A stretch of DNA of 64,000 bases from Larkinella soli (lineage in GTDB: Bacteria; Bacteroidota; Bacteroidia; Cytophagales; Spirosomataceae): positions 496,001 to 560,000 of the forward strand of contig NZ_QTJY01000002.1 of assembly GCF_003703975.1 (NCBI RefSeq), written 5' to 3'. Position numbers and translations under genes: made by a program. The first letter of the stretch is position 1. The number at the start of each line of letters is the position of its first letter. Under the pieces are notes generated by a model. That model did no database searches and had not been told where the DNA came from. It saw only the letters and a program-made list of their open reading frames with translations. This document shows positions 18,982 through 27,141 of the stretch, in pieces.

Positions 18982-20049
18982 TTACTTTGACTTGTAATAT
19001 AACGAAAAGACGCGCTCAATATTAACCTCCTCTTCCAATTCTTTCCGACCCTCCAGAAATTCGGCGAACCGGTCGGCAAAATAGGGAGCCAGCGATACGC
19101 CTTTGGTACCGAGGCCACCGAAAATCGCCACCGCCGGATGGGCCGGATGCAGACCGATAAAAGGCCGCCGGTCTTTGGTGGCCGGACGGATTCCCGCCCG
19201 CTGACCGACCACCCGGTACGGCACCTTTAGCAGACTCCGGAGCTTCTGCTCGATAAACTCCCGACCGTCCTCCGTTGTTTGCCAATTTATATCGTGCCAG
19301 GTGTAGGTAGCGCCAACCCGGCAAATACCTGAATCTACGGGCATTATAAAGATTCCCTGATTGATGATACGGTCCACCCCATAGGTCTCCGGCAGGATGT
19401 CGAGCGTCTGGCCTTTGACCGGGTTAAAGGGCAGCCAGCCGAACAGCGGATTCTGCCCGCCGTACGGGCCGTCGCAGCAGATCAGCTTCCGGTACTGCCG
19501 CCCCTGCCACACCACGCCGTCGTCCCGGATCTCCATCTGACCGTAGTCGAATTCGGCTTCGACGTATTGTTCTTTTTCGGTAAAATACGCTCGGACGGCG
19601 GGCAGAAAAACCGGCAGATCGACCCAGCCCGAGCCGGTCACTTCCAGCCCGCCGTACGGATTGTGTATATAAGGGCCATACCGGTCATCCTCCGTTTTTT
19701 CCAGAACAAATTGCGCGATGGACGGATCGGAAGTCTGGGCCAGATAGGTATTCTGTTCTTCGATGGACCGGTAGGGCCGGTAGATATTCGTCCGGTGGAG
19801 AAACCGGATGCCGAGGCTTTGCTCGATCTCGCCGTAAAACCGGTGAAGAAACGGAAAAAGCTGGTCGGCCTTCCAGGTGCGAACCAGCTTTTTACCGGTC
19901 AGCGGGTTGAAGATTCCGGCAGCCGCCAGTGAGGCTGAAGGGCGCCCCGACGAACCGACCAGCACCACCCGTTTGCCCCGCCGGTCGAGGGTCCAGGCCA
20001 GCACCGAGCCGGCAACGCCCTGTCCGATAATCAGGTAATCGGCAATCAT
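18982..20049 (-). CDS. FAD-dependent oxidoreductase, DAO (glycine/D-amino acid oxidase-like) family
   Basis: 355 residues starting MIADYLIIGQGVAGS. This is the FAD-binding Rossmann motif (G-x-G-x-x-G) right at the N-terminus, which fixes the start at 20049 rather than an ATG further upstream. Later motifs typical of the DAO family are GAGIRPATKDRRPFIGLH near residue 290 and GLGTKGVSLAPYFAD near residue 320. These proteins oxidise amines or amino acids; the substrate is not evident. The ATG overlaps the TGA of cmk (ATGA), so translation is probably coupled to cytidylate kinase. Confidence 0.85.
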   Translation of the reverse strand: MIADYLIIGQGVAGSVLAWTLDRRGKRVVLVGSSGRPSASLAAAGIFNPLTGKKLVRTWKADQLFPFLHRFYGEIEQSLGIRFLHRTNIYRPYRSIEEQNTYLAQTSDPSIAQFVLEKTEDDRYGPYIHNPYGGLEVTGSGWVDLPVFLPAVRAYFTEKEQYVEAEFDYGQMEIRDDGVVWQGRQYRKLICCDGPYGGQNPLFGWLPFNPVKGQTLDILPETYGVDRIINQGIFIMPVDSGICRVGATYTWHDINWQTTEDGREFIEQKLRSLLKVPYRVVGQRAGIRPATKDRRPFIGLHPAHPAVAIFGGLGTKGVSLAPYFADRFAEFLEGRKELEEEVNIERVFSLYYKSK

Positions 20050-20762
20050 TTTTCCTTCAACTTGAAGTGGCCTTTGCGGTGCAGTTCGGCAATTCGCTGG
20101 TCGGCCAGATGGATGACCCACTCGACCTGTTCGTCGATGGTCATATAGGAGGTGTCCAGTTCGACGGCGTCTTCGGCCTTACGCAGGGGGCTTTCGGCGC
20201 GGGTAGTATCGATGTGGTCGCGCTTGCGAATGTTTTCCAGAATTTCATCCAGCCCCACCACCTCGCCTTTCCCGAGCAATTCGATCTGTCTCCGCTGGGC
20301 GCGGATGAAGGTGTCGGCGGTCATGAACACTTTCAGTTCGGAGTCCGGAAAAACCCTGGTGCCGATGTCGCGGCCGTCCATGACGACTCCCCGTTTCCTG
20401 CCCATGCGCTGCTGCTGGGCCACCATCGCATGGCGAACCTGCGGGAGGGCGCTGACCTCGCTCACGAAGTTGGCGATATACATTTTCCGGATCTCCTCCT
20501 CGACGTTCAGACCGTTCAGACAGGTTTCGTTCCGGCCGGTGCCGGAGTTGATCTGAAAGGCAATCTGAATATGGTCTAGGGCGTCTCGGACGGCTTTGGG
20601 GTGGTTGATCGGAATCTGGTTCTGAACGAAATACAGACTGACGGCCCGGTACATGGCGCCAGTATCGATATAGGTATAGCCCATCCGGGCCGCGACCAGT
20701 TTGGCCGTCGTGCTTTTCCCGCAACTCGAATAACCGTCGACGGCGATGATGATTTTTGGCAT
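20046..20762 (-). CDS. cmk: Cytidylate kinase
   Basis: 238 residues starting MPKIIIAVDGYSSCGKSTT. The enzyme phosphorylates CMP and dCMP with ATP in pyrimidine nucleotide recycling. Visible family features are the P-loop GYSSCGKSTT (residues 9-18), YIDTGAMYRAV for substrate binding, the VMDGRDIGTRVFPDSELK block, the lid region RRQIELLGKG, and RDHIDTTRAESPL. Length is normal for the family. An ATG 36 bases upstream adds a Cys-rich stretch with no family match and was not used. The following FAD oxidoreductase gene overlaps by four bases (ATGA). Confidence 0.97.
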   Translation of the reverse strand: MPKIIIAVDGYSSCGKSTTAKLVAARMGYTYIDTGAMYRAVSLYFVQNQIPINHPKAVRDALDHIQIAFQINSGTGRNETCLNGLNVEEEIRKMYIANFVSEVSALPQVRHAMVAQQQRMGRKRGVVMDGRDIGTRVFPDSELKVFMTADTFIRAQRRQIELLGKGEVVGLDEILENIRKRDHIDTTRAESPLRKAEDAVELDTSYMTIDEQVEWVIHLADQRIAELHRKGHFKLKEK

Positions 20763-20845
20763 GGTTACAAAGAAACAGCACACCGGAAGAATTCGCAACC
20801 GGCTCGGGTGAGGTTCGATAAGATCCGGGTGATTTGGGCCGGGGC

Positions 20846-21409
20846 TCAGTGTTTTTCGGTGATGGAAACGGTCCGCTGATGGGCTACAAACTCTTCCCGA
20901 AGCAGGGCGAAGATGTGTTCGTCGAGGTAGCGGCTGTTTTTGATGGCGGCCTTTTTCAGAACCGCTTCCGGCCGAAAACCGGCCTGCATCAGTACCCGCA
21001 TCGAGGGCTCGTTCCCTTCCAGGACGCAGCCGAACAGCCGATTGACCTGGAAGTTGGTAAAGATGTAATTGACCATGGCCGGTACGGCCTCCGACATGAT
21101 GCCGTGCCCCCAGTAATTTTCCCCGAGCCAGTAGCCGATTTCGGCATTGAAGCGATAAATATCTTCCTTGATGGTGAATCCGACGTTACCGACCGCCTTC
21201 CCTCCCACATCGACCGCCAGATTGACCGGCTGCTGATAGGAACGGTTCATGCGAATCCACGAGCTGGCGTCGCGGACGGTATAGGGATGCGGAAAAAAAT
21301 CCCGGACACGGTCCCAGATTTTTCGATTGTTGGCGTGCTCCGATAGTGAGTACTCGTCGCCGTCCCGCCAGGGCCGCAGAGTGCAGGTATCGAGGTAAAT
21401 GACTGCCAC
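20846..21409 (-). CDS. GNAT acetyltransferase, RimJ/RimL type
   Basis: 187 residues from a GTG start at 21409 (reading M-A-V-I-Y-L-D-T-C). Longer ATG starts would run into lutC and add an unrelated stretch, so the GTG is preferred. The RimJ/RimL pattern is clear: RPWRDGDEYSLSEHANN at the start, IGYWLGENYWGHGIMSEAV for the acetyl-CoA loop near residue 100, and FGCVLEGNEPSMRVLMQAGF. Members acetylate protein N-termini, small amines or antibiotics; the substrate here is unknown. It follows lutC by 58 bases on the same strand and may be read through from it. Confidence 0.87.
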   Translation of the reverse strand: MAVIYLDTCTLRPWRDGDEYSLSEHANNRKIWDRVRDFFPHPYTVRDASSWIRMNRSYQQPVNLAVDVGGKAVGNVGFTIKEDIYRFNAEIGYWLGENYWGHGIMSEAVPAMVNYIFTNFQVNRLFGCVLEGNEPSMRVLMQAGFRPEAVLKKAAIKNSRYLDEHIFALLREEFVAHQRTVSITEKH

Positions 21410-21467
21410 GTTGCTGACTGTTTTGGTCCAATATACACTTTTTACAACATGGCCGGACAATTTTCGG

Positions 21468-22055
21468 TTACGAATTTTCCAATAAAATGACGGAAAGACT
21501 CCGTGCCCCATGCGCGCCAATGACCAGCGACTGCTCGATATCGGCCGTTTTGGAGGGCCCCGCAATGAACACTCCAAACCCGGACGCTCCTACCGAAAGC
21601 CGCTCATAAGCCCGGTGCATATTCTCCACCAGATCGGCCGTCCGGACCACCATAACCAGGTGCTGACAGATGAACGGCAGCACCCGATGCCCGACGGACT
21701 CTTCCGGAATCCAGATGGCCGAATTTTCGGCCACGCCGAACTCACCCGGAATCACGGCCAGGTCCACCGAGGCCAGGTCGTGCGGGTCGACGACGTCGTA
21801 CCGCATCGTGGTCAGAGACTCCAGACCGGGCACCAGGCTGATCACGTTCGGCAGGTCGCTGTACGTTTTCCGGATGTAGGTTTCCGCTTCCGCCAGATCG
21901 GGAACCACCACCGGCGTCCCGCCCACGAACTTCAGCACTTCCGAAAACGTTTCGGTCAGGTCGGGGAAGTTCGATTCAAAGGTACTCTTCTCCGGCAGCG
22001 GCCGCAGGGCCGGTTTGTTCTCCCGGATGGCCGCCAGAATACGATCTCGACTCAT
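21468..22055 (-). CDS. lutC: L-lactate utilisation protein LutC (LUD domain)
   Basis: 195 residues forming one LUD domain. Visible patterns are VPDLAEAETYIRKTYSDLPN, the ENSAIWIPEESVGHRVLPF core near residue 115, and the C-terminal GPSKTADIEQSLVIGAHG, which is typical of LutC. With LutA and LutB it makes the iron-sulphur complex that oxidises L-lactate to pyruvate. It lies 65 bases after lutB. The same gene order (lutA, lutB, lutC) is known from Bacillus, though here lutA is detached. It likely serves the L-lactate produced by the fucose pathway encoded nearby. Confidence 0.93.
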   Translation of the reverse strand: MSRDRILAAIRENKPALRPLPEKSTFESNFPDLTETFSEVLKFVGGTPVVVPDLAEAETYIRKTYSDLPNVISLVPGLESLTTMRYDVVDPHDLASVDLAVIPGEFGVAENSAIWIPEESVGHRVLPFICQHLVMVVRTADLVENMHRAYERLSVGASGFGVFIAGPSKTADIEQSLVIGAHGARSLSVILLENS

Positions 22056-22078
22056 AATCAGCTAATTATTAAAATAAC

Positions 22079-22120
22079 GCCCCAACTCCTAAACCCCGAA
22101 ACTCTTAAACTCCCAGACCC

Positions 22121-22126
<6 letters not shown>
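22079..22126 (-). repeat. G-rich GAGTTT-type tandem repeat between lutB and lutC
   Basis: On the minus strand the sequence after the lutB stop runs as repeats of a motif like GAGTTTAAGAG and GGGTTTAGGAG, with four separate runs of three or four G. It starts in the last codons of lutB and fills most of the gap to lutC. It may be a neutral repeat, or it may form structure in the mRNA between the two genes. Confidence 0.6.
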
Positions 22127-23539
<1,413 letters not shown>

Positions 23540-23543
23540 AAGG

Positions 23544-23699
23544 TCAGAGTTCTCTTGCTTTTACCCGGACGGGCTGCCCGTTGCGGGAAATGACAATTTC
23601 TTCATCATTCCGTCTTGCCTGTTCGATCAGACGTCTGACGGCAAGTCGCATTCCTTCCAGGAATTTTGCGTTTTCCGGCGTAATTTTAGCCTCTTTCAT
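23544..23699 (-). CDS. 51-residue antitoxin-like protein
   Basis: A short gene, M-K-E-A-K-I-T-P-E-N to A-R-E-L, starting at the ATG at 23699 and overlapping the end of the zeta-like kinase gene by 14 bases. Its second half (NDEEIVISRNGQPVRVKA) has the look of a Phd/YefM-type antitoxin C-terminus (I-x-x-N-G-x-P-V), preceded by a helical stretch rich in R and E. The overlap implies translation together with the kinase. That would make the pair a toxin-antitoxin unit with the toxin gene first, an inference; the small size makes any family call weak. A regulatory partner of the kinase is an alternative. Confidence 0.6.
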   Translation of the reverse strand: MKEAKITPENAKFLEGMRLAVRRLIEQARRNDEEIVISRNGQPVRVKAREL

Positions 23700-24261
23700 A
23701 TGCTTTCAAAGCGTCCCATATCTGCTGATTAAACACATCCGGCTTGGCTCCCATTCCGCCCTGCATGACAAAATCAGGTTCTGTTCCTGAATTGTTTACA
23801 ATCAGATACTGATCGCAGAGCGGTATGTACAGCTTACCCGGATTGACTAAACTGCGATGATACCGGCGTTCAATGATTTCGGGTGGAATAGAATGCCCGC
23901 CCTTCGCAACCCGAATGGCGACCCTGGCTTTGGCGACTTCCACCGATTCCAGCCAGACGTAAAACAGCTTTACTTCATAGCCGATCGCCCTCGCTCGCCG
24001 AATCGTCTGAACATAAGACCGGGTAGAGAGCGTCGTTTCAAAGGCGAAATCAACACCCTGCCCCAACAGATGATTGATTCGTTCCAGCATAATTCGCCCA
24101 GCTTCAAAAGCGACGGTTTCGGGCTGGAAGGGCGATAGGCCCCGCGCTATTTCATCGGCATTGACAAACTCGCGGCAGTTCAGCACTTCCGGCAGAATCG
24201 TGTAGGCCGCCGTAGTTTTACCGGCTCCATTGCAACCGGCCAAAATGTAAAGATTCGGCAT
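23686..24261 (-). CDS. Zeta toxin-like P-loop kinase
   Basis: 191 residues. The P-loop GCNGAGKTTAAY (residues 9-20) is followed by FVNADEIARGLSPF and FETTLSTRSYVQTIRRA. This is the zeta-toxin/AAA_33 pattern, in which the Asp and Glu of the NAD and FET blocks handle the substrate. An Arg-rich block (AKARVAIRVAKGGHSIPPE, IIERRYHRSL) matches the phosphate-binding end. Zeta toxins phosphorylate UDP-N-acetylglucosamine and block cell-wall synthesis, while relatives phosphorylate other small molecules. The paired small gene at 23544 fits a toxin-antitoxin module. It lies between lutA and lutB. Confidence 0.75.
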   Translation of the reverse strand: MPNLYILAGCNGAGKTTAAYTILPEVLNCREFVNADEIARGLSPFQPETVAFEAGRIMLERINHLLGQGVDFAFETTLSTRSYVQTIRRARAIGYEVKLFYVWLESVEVAKARVAIRVAKGGHSIPPEIIERRYHRSLVNPGKLYIPLCDQYLIVNNSGTEPDFVMQGGMGAKPDVFNQQIWDALKAYERG

Positions 24262-24332
24262 TTTTGACAGGATTTCGCGTAAATGTGCGGCTGCCCGGTC
24301 GTAAATCCTAATCCTTCAACGTTCTGTTCAAC

Positions 24333-24533
24333 CTAATCGGTTTCTTCCAGTTGGAAAAGCTCGGTTACATTCTTCTCGAACACCTGCGCCAGTTTCAGGG
24401 CGAGGATGGTCGAGGGTACGTAGCGGCCGGTTTCGATGGAATTGATCGTCTGCCGGCTTACGCCGATGCGTTCGGCCAGGTCGGCCTGCGACATGTCGCG
24501 CTCGGCCCGGGCCACCTTGATCCGGTTCTTCAT
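24333..24533 (-). CDS. Xre-family HTH regulator, small
   Basis: A 66-residue protein, almost entirely one helix-turn-helix: ADLAERIGVSRQTINSIETG, with MKNRIKVARAERDMSQ before it and LKLAQVFEKNVTELFQLEE after. This is the small Xre repressor commonly paired with a four-helix membrane protein in Bacteroidota. Its ATG overlaps the TGA of the membrane protein gene (ATGA). It probably regulates its own operon through the inverted repeat at 25064-25079. The start was set by this overlap and by the MKNRI motif. Confidence 0.93.
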   Translation of the reverse strand: MKNRIKVARAERDMSQADLAERIGVSRQTINSIETGRYVPSTILALKLAQVFEKNVTELFQLEETD

Positions 24534-25036
24534 AGCGCCATCACGACTCGTTCGTTTCGGCGCAGGGCCAGCCGGAACCGGATGATGAACACGATCAGAA
24601 CCGTGAACATATTGTAAATCATTACTTCCAGAAACAGCCCCCCGTGAACCAGCAGCACCAGCACCCCCAGTACGAAATAGTTCACATACACCGCCCACTG
24701 CAACGATTCGAGCCGCACCCGGCTGATCATTTCATCCTCCACTTTCTCCTTCGAAAAAGCGATGAACAGCAGACCGAGGATGATGCCCAAGGTGGCAATT
24801 TCATCCGTCAGATTTACGGTATTGTGGCCGTTGGCCAAAAAACTGCCGCCATCCGTCACGAACCAGATAAACCGCTGCACGAACCCCGCGTCCGGCCCCG
24901 GCGCCTGCCATGAAAAGGTTAAAAAATCAAATGTAAACTCAGCATACCGGGCCATCAGGCCCAGCATGGCCGAGGGAATGAACAACAGCCAGCCGATCAG
25001 GCGGTAGCGGTGCGGAAATAACCATTGCGTTTTCAT
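24530..25036 (-). CDS. Four-helix membrane protein paired with Xre regulator
   Basis: 168 residues with four membrane helices, near LIGWLLFIPSAMLGLM, TLGIILGLLFIAFS, NYFVLGVLVLLVHGG and MFTVLIVFIIRFRL. A charged loop lies between helices two and three. No enzymatic motif is visible. It forms a two-gene unit with the Xre regulator that overlaps it by four bases. Such pairs are common in Bacteroidota, with the membrane protein perhaps sensing a signal for the repressor (inference). The promoter at 25059-25090 is about 25 bases upstream. Confidence 0.75.
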   Translation of the reverse strand: MKTQWLFPHRYRLIGWLLFIPSAMLGLMARYAEFTFDFLTFSWQAPGPDAGFVQRFIWFVTDGGSFLANGHNTVNLTDEIATLGIILGLLFIAFSKEKVEDEMISRVRLESLQWAVYVNYFVLGVLVLLVHGGLFLEVMIYNMFTVLIVFIIRFRLALRRNERVVMAL

Positions 25037-25058
25037 AGTCGTATCAATTTCGTTTGTC

Positions 25059-25090
25059 CAAAAGTAAAGCTAACTTTACAAATAGACAAA
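25059..25090 (-). promoter_or_regulatory. Promoter and operator of the membrane protein/Xre operon
   Basis: On the minus strand there is TTTG (25090-25087), a 20-base spacer and TACTTTTG (25066-25059), an exact match to the Bacteroidota TTTG/TAnnTTTG promoter. The inverted repeat GTAAAG-CTAA-CTTTAC (25064-25079) covers the spacer and the -7 box and is a natural operator for the Xre protein. Confidence 0.7.
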
Positions 25091-25117
25091 GAAACCTTAC
25101 AACTTTTGAGCAAACGG

Positions 25118-25852
25118 TTAATCCTGATTCAGGATCTCCGCAATATGCATGACCCGGACGGGCAGTTTCTTCCGCCGAACGATGCCCTCCAGGTGCATCA
25201 GACACGACATATCCCCGCCGGTCAGCACCTCGGCGCCGTTCCGGACGTGATCCTCGACGCGGTCGATGCCCATGCGGGACGATACGGCTTCTTCGAAAAC
25301 GCAGAACGTTCCGCCGAAACCGCAGCATTCATCTTTCCGGTCCAGGGCGATCAGCTCCAGCCCCTCCACCATGGTCAGCAGCTTCTCCGGCTTGGAAAAC
25401 GGGGGCGCCACCAGTTCCGACATCTGCGAAAGGTGCAGCCCCCGCTGCCCGTGGCAGCTCTGGTGCAGCCCTACCTTGTGCATGAACCGGGCCGGCAGCC
25501 GTTCCACCTTCAGTACGTCGGTCAGGAATTCGGTCAGCTCGTAAATATGGCTGCGGATCTGCTGCGCATCGCCTTCCCGGTCGTGGGAGTGCAGGTGGTC
25601 CTTCACGTGCAGCGTGCAGCTTCCTGACGGGCAGACGACGGCGTCGAAGCCGGCAAAGTTCTTCACAAACAGCTCGTTGCAGTCCTGCGCCAGTTTCTCG
25701 AAGCCGGAGTTGGCCATCGGCTGACCGCAGCAGGTCTGGTTCAGCGGGTACGTGACCGTGCAGCCCAGCTTCTCCAGCAGCTGCAGCGTGGAAATGCCTA
25801 CCTGCGGGTAAAACTGATCGACATAACACGGCAGAAAAAGTGCGACGTTCAT
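25118..25852 (-). CDS. lutA: L-lactate utilisation protein LutA (two CCG domains)
   Basis: 244 residues starting MNVALFLPCYVDQFYP. Two CCG domains are visible. The first has NQTCCGQPMANSGF. The second has HQSCHGQRGLHLSQ and DECCGFGGTFCVFEE. These Cys motifs bind a cubane-type cofactor and are the mark of LutA and its heterodisulphide-reductase relatives. Together with LutB and LutC it oxidises L-lactate. An ATG 114 bases upstream adds a Cys/Arg-rich stretch that overlaps the preceding gene and looks untranslated, so the start at 25852 was used. It is separated from lutB by about 1.6 kb holding two unrelated two-gene units. Confidence 0.95.
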   Translation of the reverse strand: MNVALFLPCYVDQFYPQVGISTLQLLEKLGCTVTYPLNQTCCGQPMANSGFEKLAQDCNELFVKNFAGFDAVVCPSGSCTLHVKDHLHSHDREGDAQQIRSHIYELTEFLTDVLKVERLPARFMHKVGLHQSCHGQRGLHLSQMSELVAPPFSKPEKLLTMVEGLELIALDRKDECCGFGGTFCVFEEAVSSRMGIDRVEDHVRNGAEVLTGGDMSCLMHLEGIVRRKKLPVRVMHIAEILNQD

Positions 25853-25886
25853 ACGGTTCTGGCCGACATTTACCGGATCACTCCGG

Positions 25887-26672
25887 CTATTTCGACACCA
25901 TTTGTTTCGGTTTACGGAAACGGTACGTTGCCAGCACCGGCTGGTGATCCGACAGCTTCGGGACATTCAGCACCCGGTAGCGAACCAGTTCCAGCTCACT
26001 GCTTTTCAACGTCATGATATAATCCATTCGGGCGCCCGTACCGATCAGCGTCGGCGCGAAGGAATCCTTCCCGGCATCGACCCAGGTATTCATTAACTTA
26101 GCCACTTCCGGATCATCGGGATCCGTGTTGAAATCTCCGCACCAGACGACCGGCTGAATGCTGTTTTCCAGCGCCTTATTCACGAAGGCGAGCTGGACGC
26201 CCCGGTTGAGGGGCGATTTTTCCTCCAGCTGCGAATTGCAGAACCGAATCGTCTTCTGATTGGGCAATTCGACGTAGGCGCAGAGCAGAATCCGCTGTTC
26301 GGTCGAATCCGGGTTGGGCAGCATCAGCTTCTGATCCGCAATGATAGGATACCTGGATAAAACAGCTGTCCCGTACCCTCCGCCCTGGAGCCGAATGGCC
26401 CGACCGTACAGCGGGCTGAGGGAAGTCATCCGGGCCAGCTGCCCCAGGTGGTCGGCGCCCCGGCTGCGGGTGGTGGCGCTGTCGACCTCCTGCAAAGCCA
26501 CCAGATCCGGGCTGAACTGACGGATCAGGCGGCCGATCTGGGCAATGGTATTCTGTTCCTGGGCGTTGGTGCCATGGTGAATATTATAACTCAGGACGGT
26601 AATCGTGGATTGGGCGGTGGATTTCTGAACAAGAACGAATCCTAAAATCACAAGTAGCTTCCACATTCGCAT
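25887..26672 (-). CDS. Endonuclease/exonuclease/phosphatase family protein, secreted
   Basis: 261 residues with a signal peptide ending near KSTAQ. Metal and catalytic residues of the family are visible: VLSYNIHHG, ALQEVDSATT, WCGDFNTDPDD, RMDYIM and LSDHQPVLA. One expected motif differs: the family's N-(T/S)-H-L position reads NSQLEE, so the histidine is replaced. It probably cleaves a phosphodiester or phosphoester outside the cytoplasm, with reduced or changed activity (inference). It sits 35 bases before lutA and about 50 bases after the mutarotase, so it may be cotranscribed with either. Confidence 0.85.
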   Translation of the reverse strand: MRMWKLLVILGFVLVQKSTAQSTITVLSYNIHHGTNAQEQNTIAQIGRLIRQFSPDLVALQEVDSATTRSRGADHLGQLARMTSLSPLYGRAIRLQGGGYGTAVLSRYPIIADQKLMLPNPDSTEQRILLCAYVELPNQKTIRFCNSQLEEKSPLNRGVQLAFVNKALENSIQPVVWCGDFNTDPDDPEVAKLMNTWVDAGKDSFAPTLIGTGARMDYIMTLKSSELELVRYRVLNVPKLSDHQPVLATYRFRKPKQMVSK

Positions 26673-26695
26673 AAGTCAGCAGGGTTGGTATTTAT

Positions 26696-26703
26696 CAAAA
26701 ATA
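26696..26703 (-). promoter_or_regulatory. Possible -7 box for the gene at 25887-26672
   Basis: TATTTTTG on the minus strand matches TAnnTTTG and lies 24 bases before the ATG at 26672. No TTG box at a spacing of 19-21 was found, so support is weak. Confidence 0.3.
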
Positions 26704-26726
26704 CGAAGTACCGGCCAACCTAATCC

Positions 26727-27053
26727 TCACAACTTGAATATTCTATCCATGAGGACCCATTTCTCACCCGGTTTCGCCAGAGGCAGCGCCTGCTGGTATT
26801 TCCACATCAGAGTCTCCCACTCCCGCACTTTCGGATTGGCGGCATCGCTTTCGGCCTTGCGTTCAAACGAAAAGGATTCGTCGGTTTCCATGATCATGAA
26901 AAGCCGGTTTCCGATGCGGTAAATCTCCATGTCGGTCACCCCCGCCGACCGGATGCTCTCCTCGATCTCGGGCCAGATGCGCTCATGGTATTTTTCATAC
27001 TCGGCGATCAGCGCCGGATCGGGGTTGAGGTCAAGGGCCAATGCGTAACGCAT
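26727..27053 (-). CDS. L-fucose/L-rhamnose mutarotase (RhaM family)
   Basis: 108 residues starting MRYALALDLNPDPALIAEY. Family features are KYHERIWPEIEESIRSAG, MEIYRIGNRLFMIMET near residue 45, and the C-terminal EWETLMWKYQQAL. The family interconverts the alpha and beta anomers of 6-deoxy sugars. In fucose clusters of Xanthomonas and Campylobacter this family acts on L-fucose, and its position beside a FucP-type permease and fucose catabolic genes points to that here. The start was chosen because upstream codons only translate an AT-rich repeat (27062-27137). Confidence 0.88.
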   Translation of the reverse strand: MRYALALDLNPDPALIAEYEKYHERIWPEIEESIRSAGVTDMEIYRIGNRLFMIMETDESFSFERKAESDAANPKVREWETLMWKYQQALPLAKPGEKWVLMDRIFKL

Positions 27054-27061
27054 AGAAATTG

Positions 27062-27137
27062 TTGAATTGTTGAATGATTGAATGGGCGCTGCAATGCTAA
27101 CATTGCGGAGCAATTATTCAATCATTCAACAATTCAA
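27062..27137. repeat. Large inverted repeat with TTGAATGATTGAAT units
   Basis: A perfect 22-base inverted repeat: left arm 27062-27083 (TTGAATTGTTGAATGATTGAAT shortened here to its core GTTGAATGATTGAAT), right arm 27116-27137. Between the arms a second hairpin, GCAATG-CTAA-CATTGC (27091-27106), is nested. It fills the space between the fucP-like gene and the mutarotase. It may form a cruciform or an mRNA stem-loop that shields the upstream transcript. The core GTTGAATGATTGAAT also occurs inside the gene at 38072-41461. Confidence 0.85.
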
Positions 27138-27141
27138 TCAT

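Noticed and set aside
20847-21577. A longer acetyltransferase reading from the ATG at 21577
   Set aside because: It would run well into lutC and adds residues unlike the RimJ/RimL family. The GTG at 21409 fits the fold.
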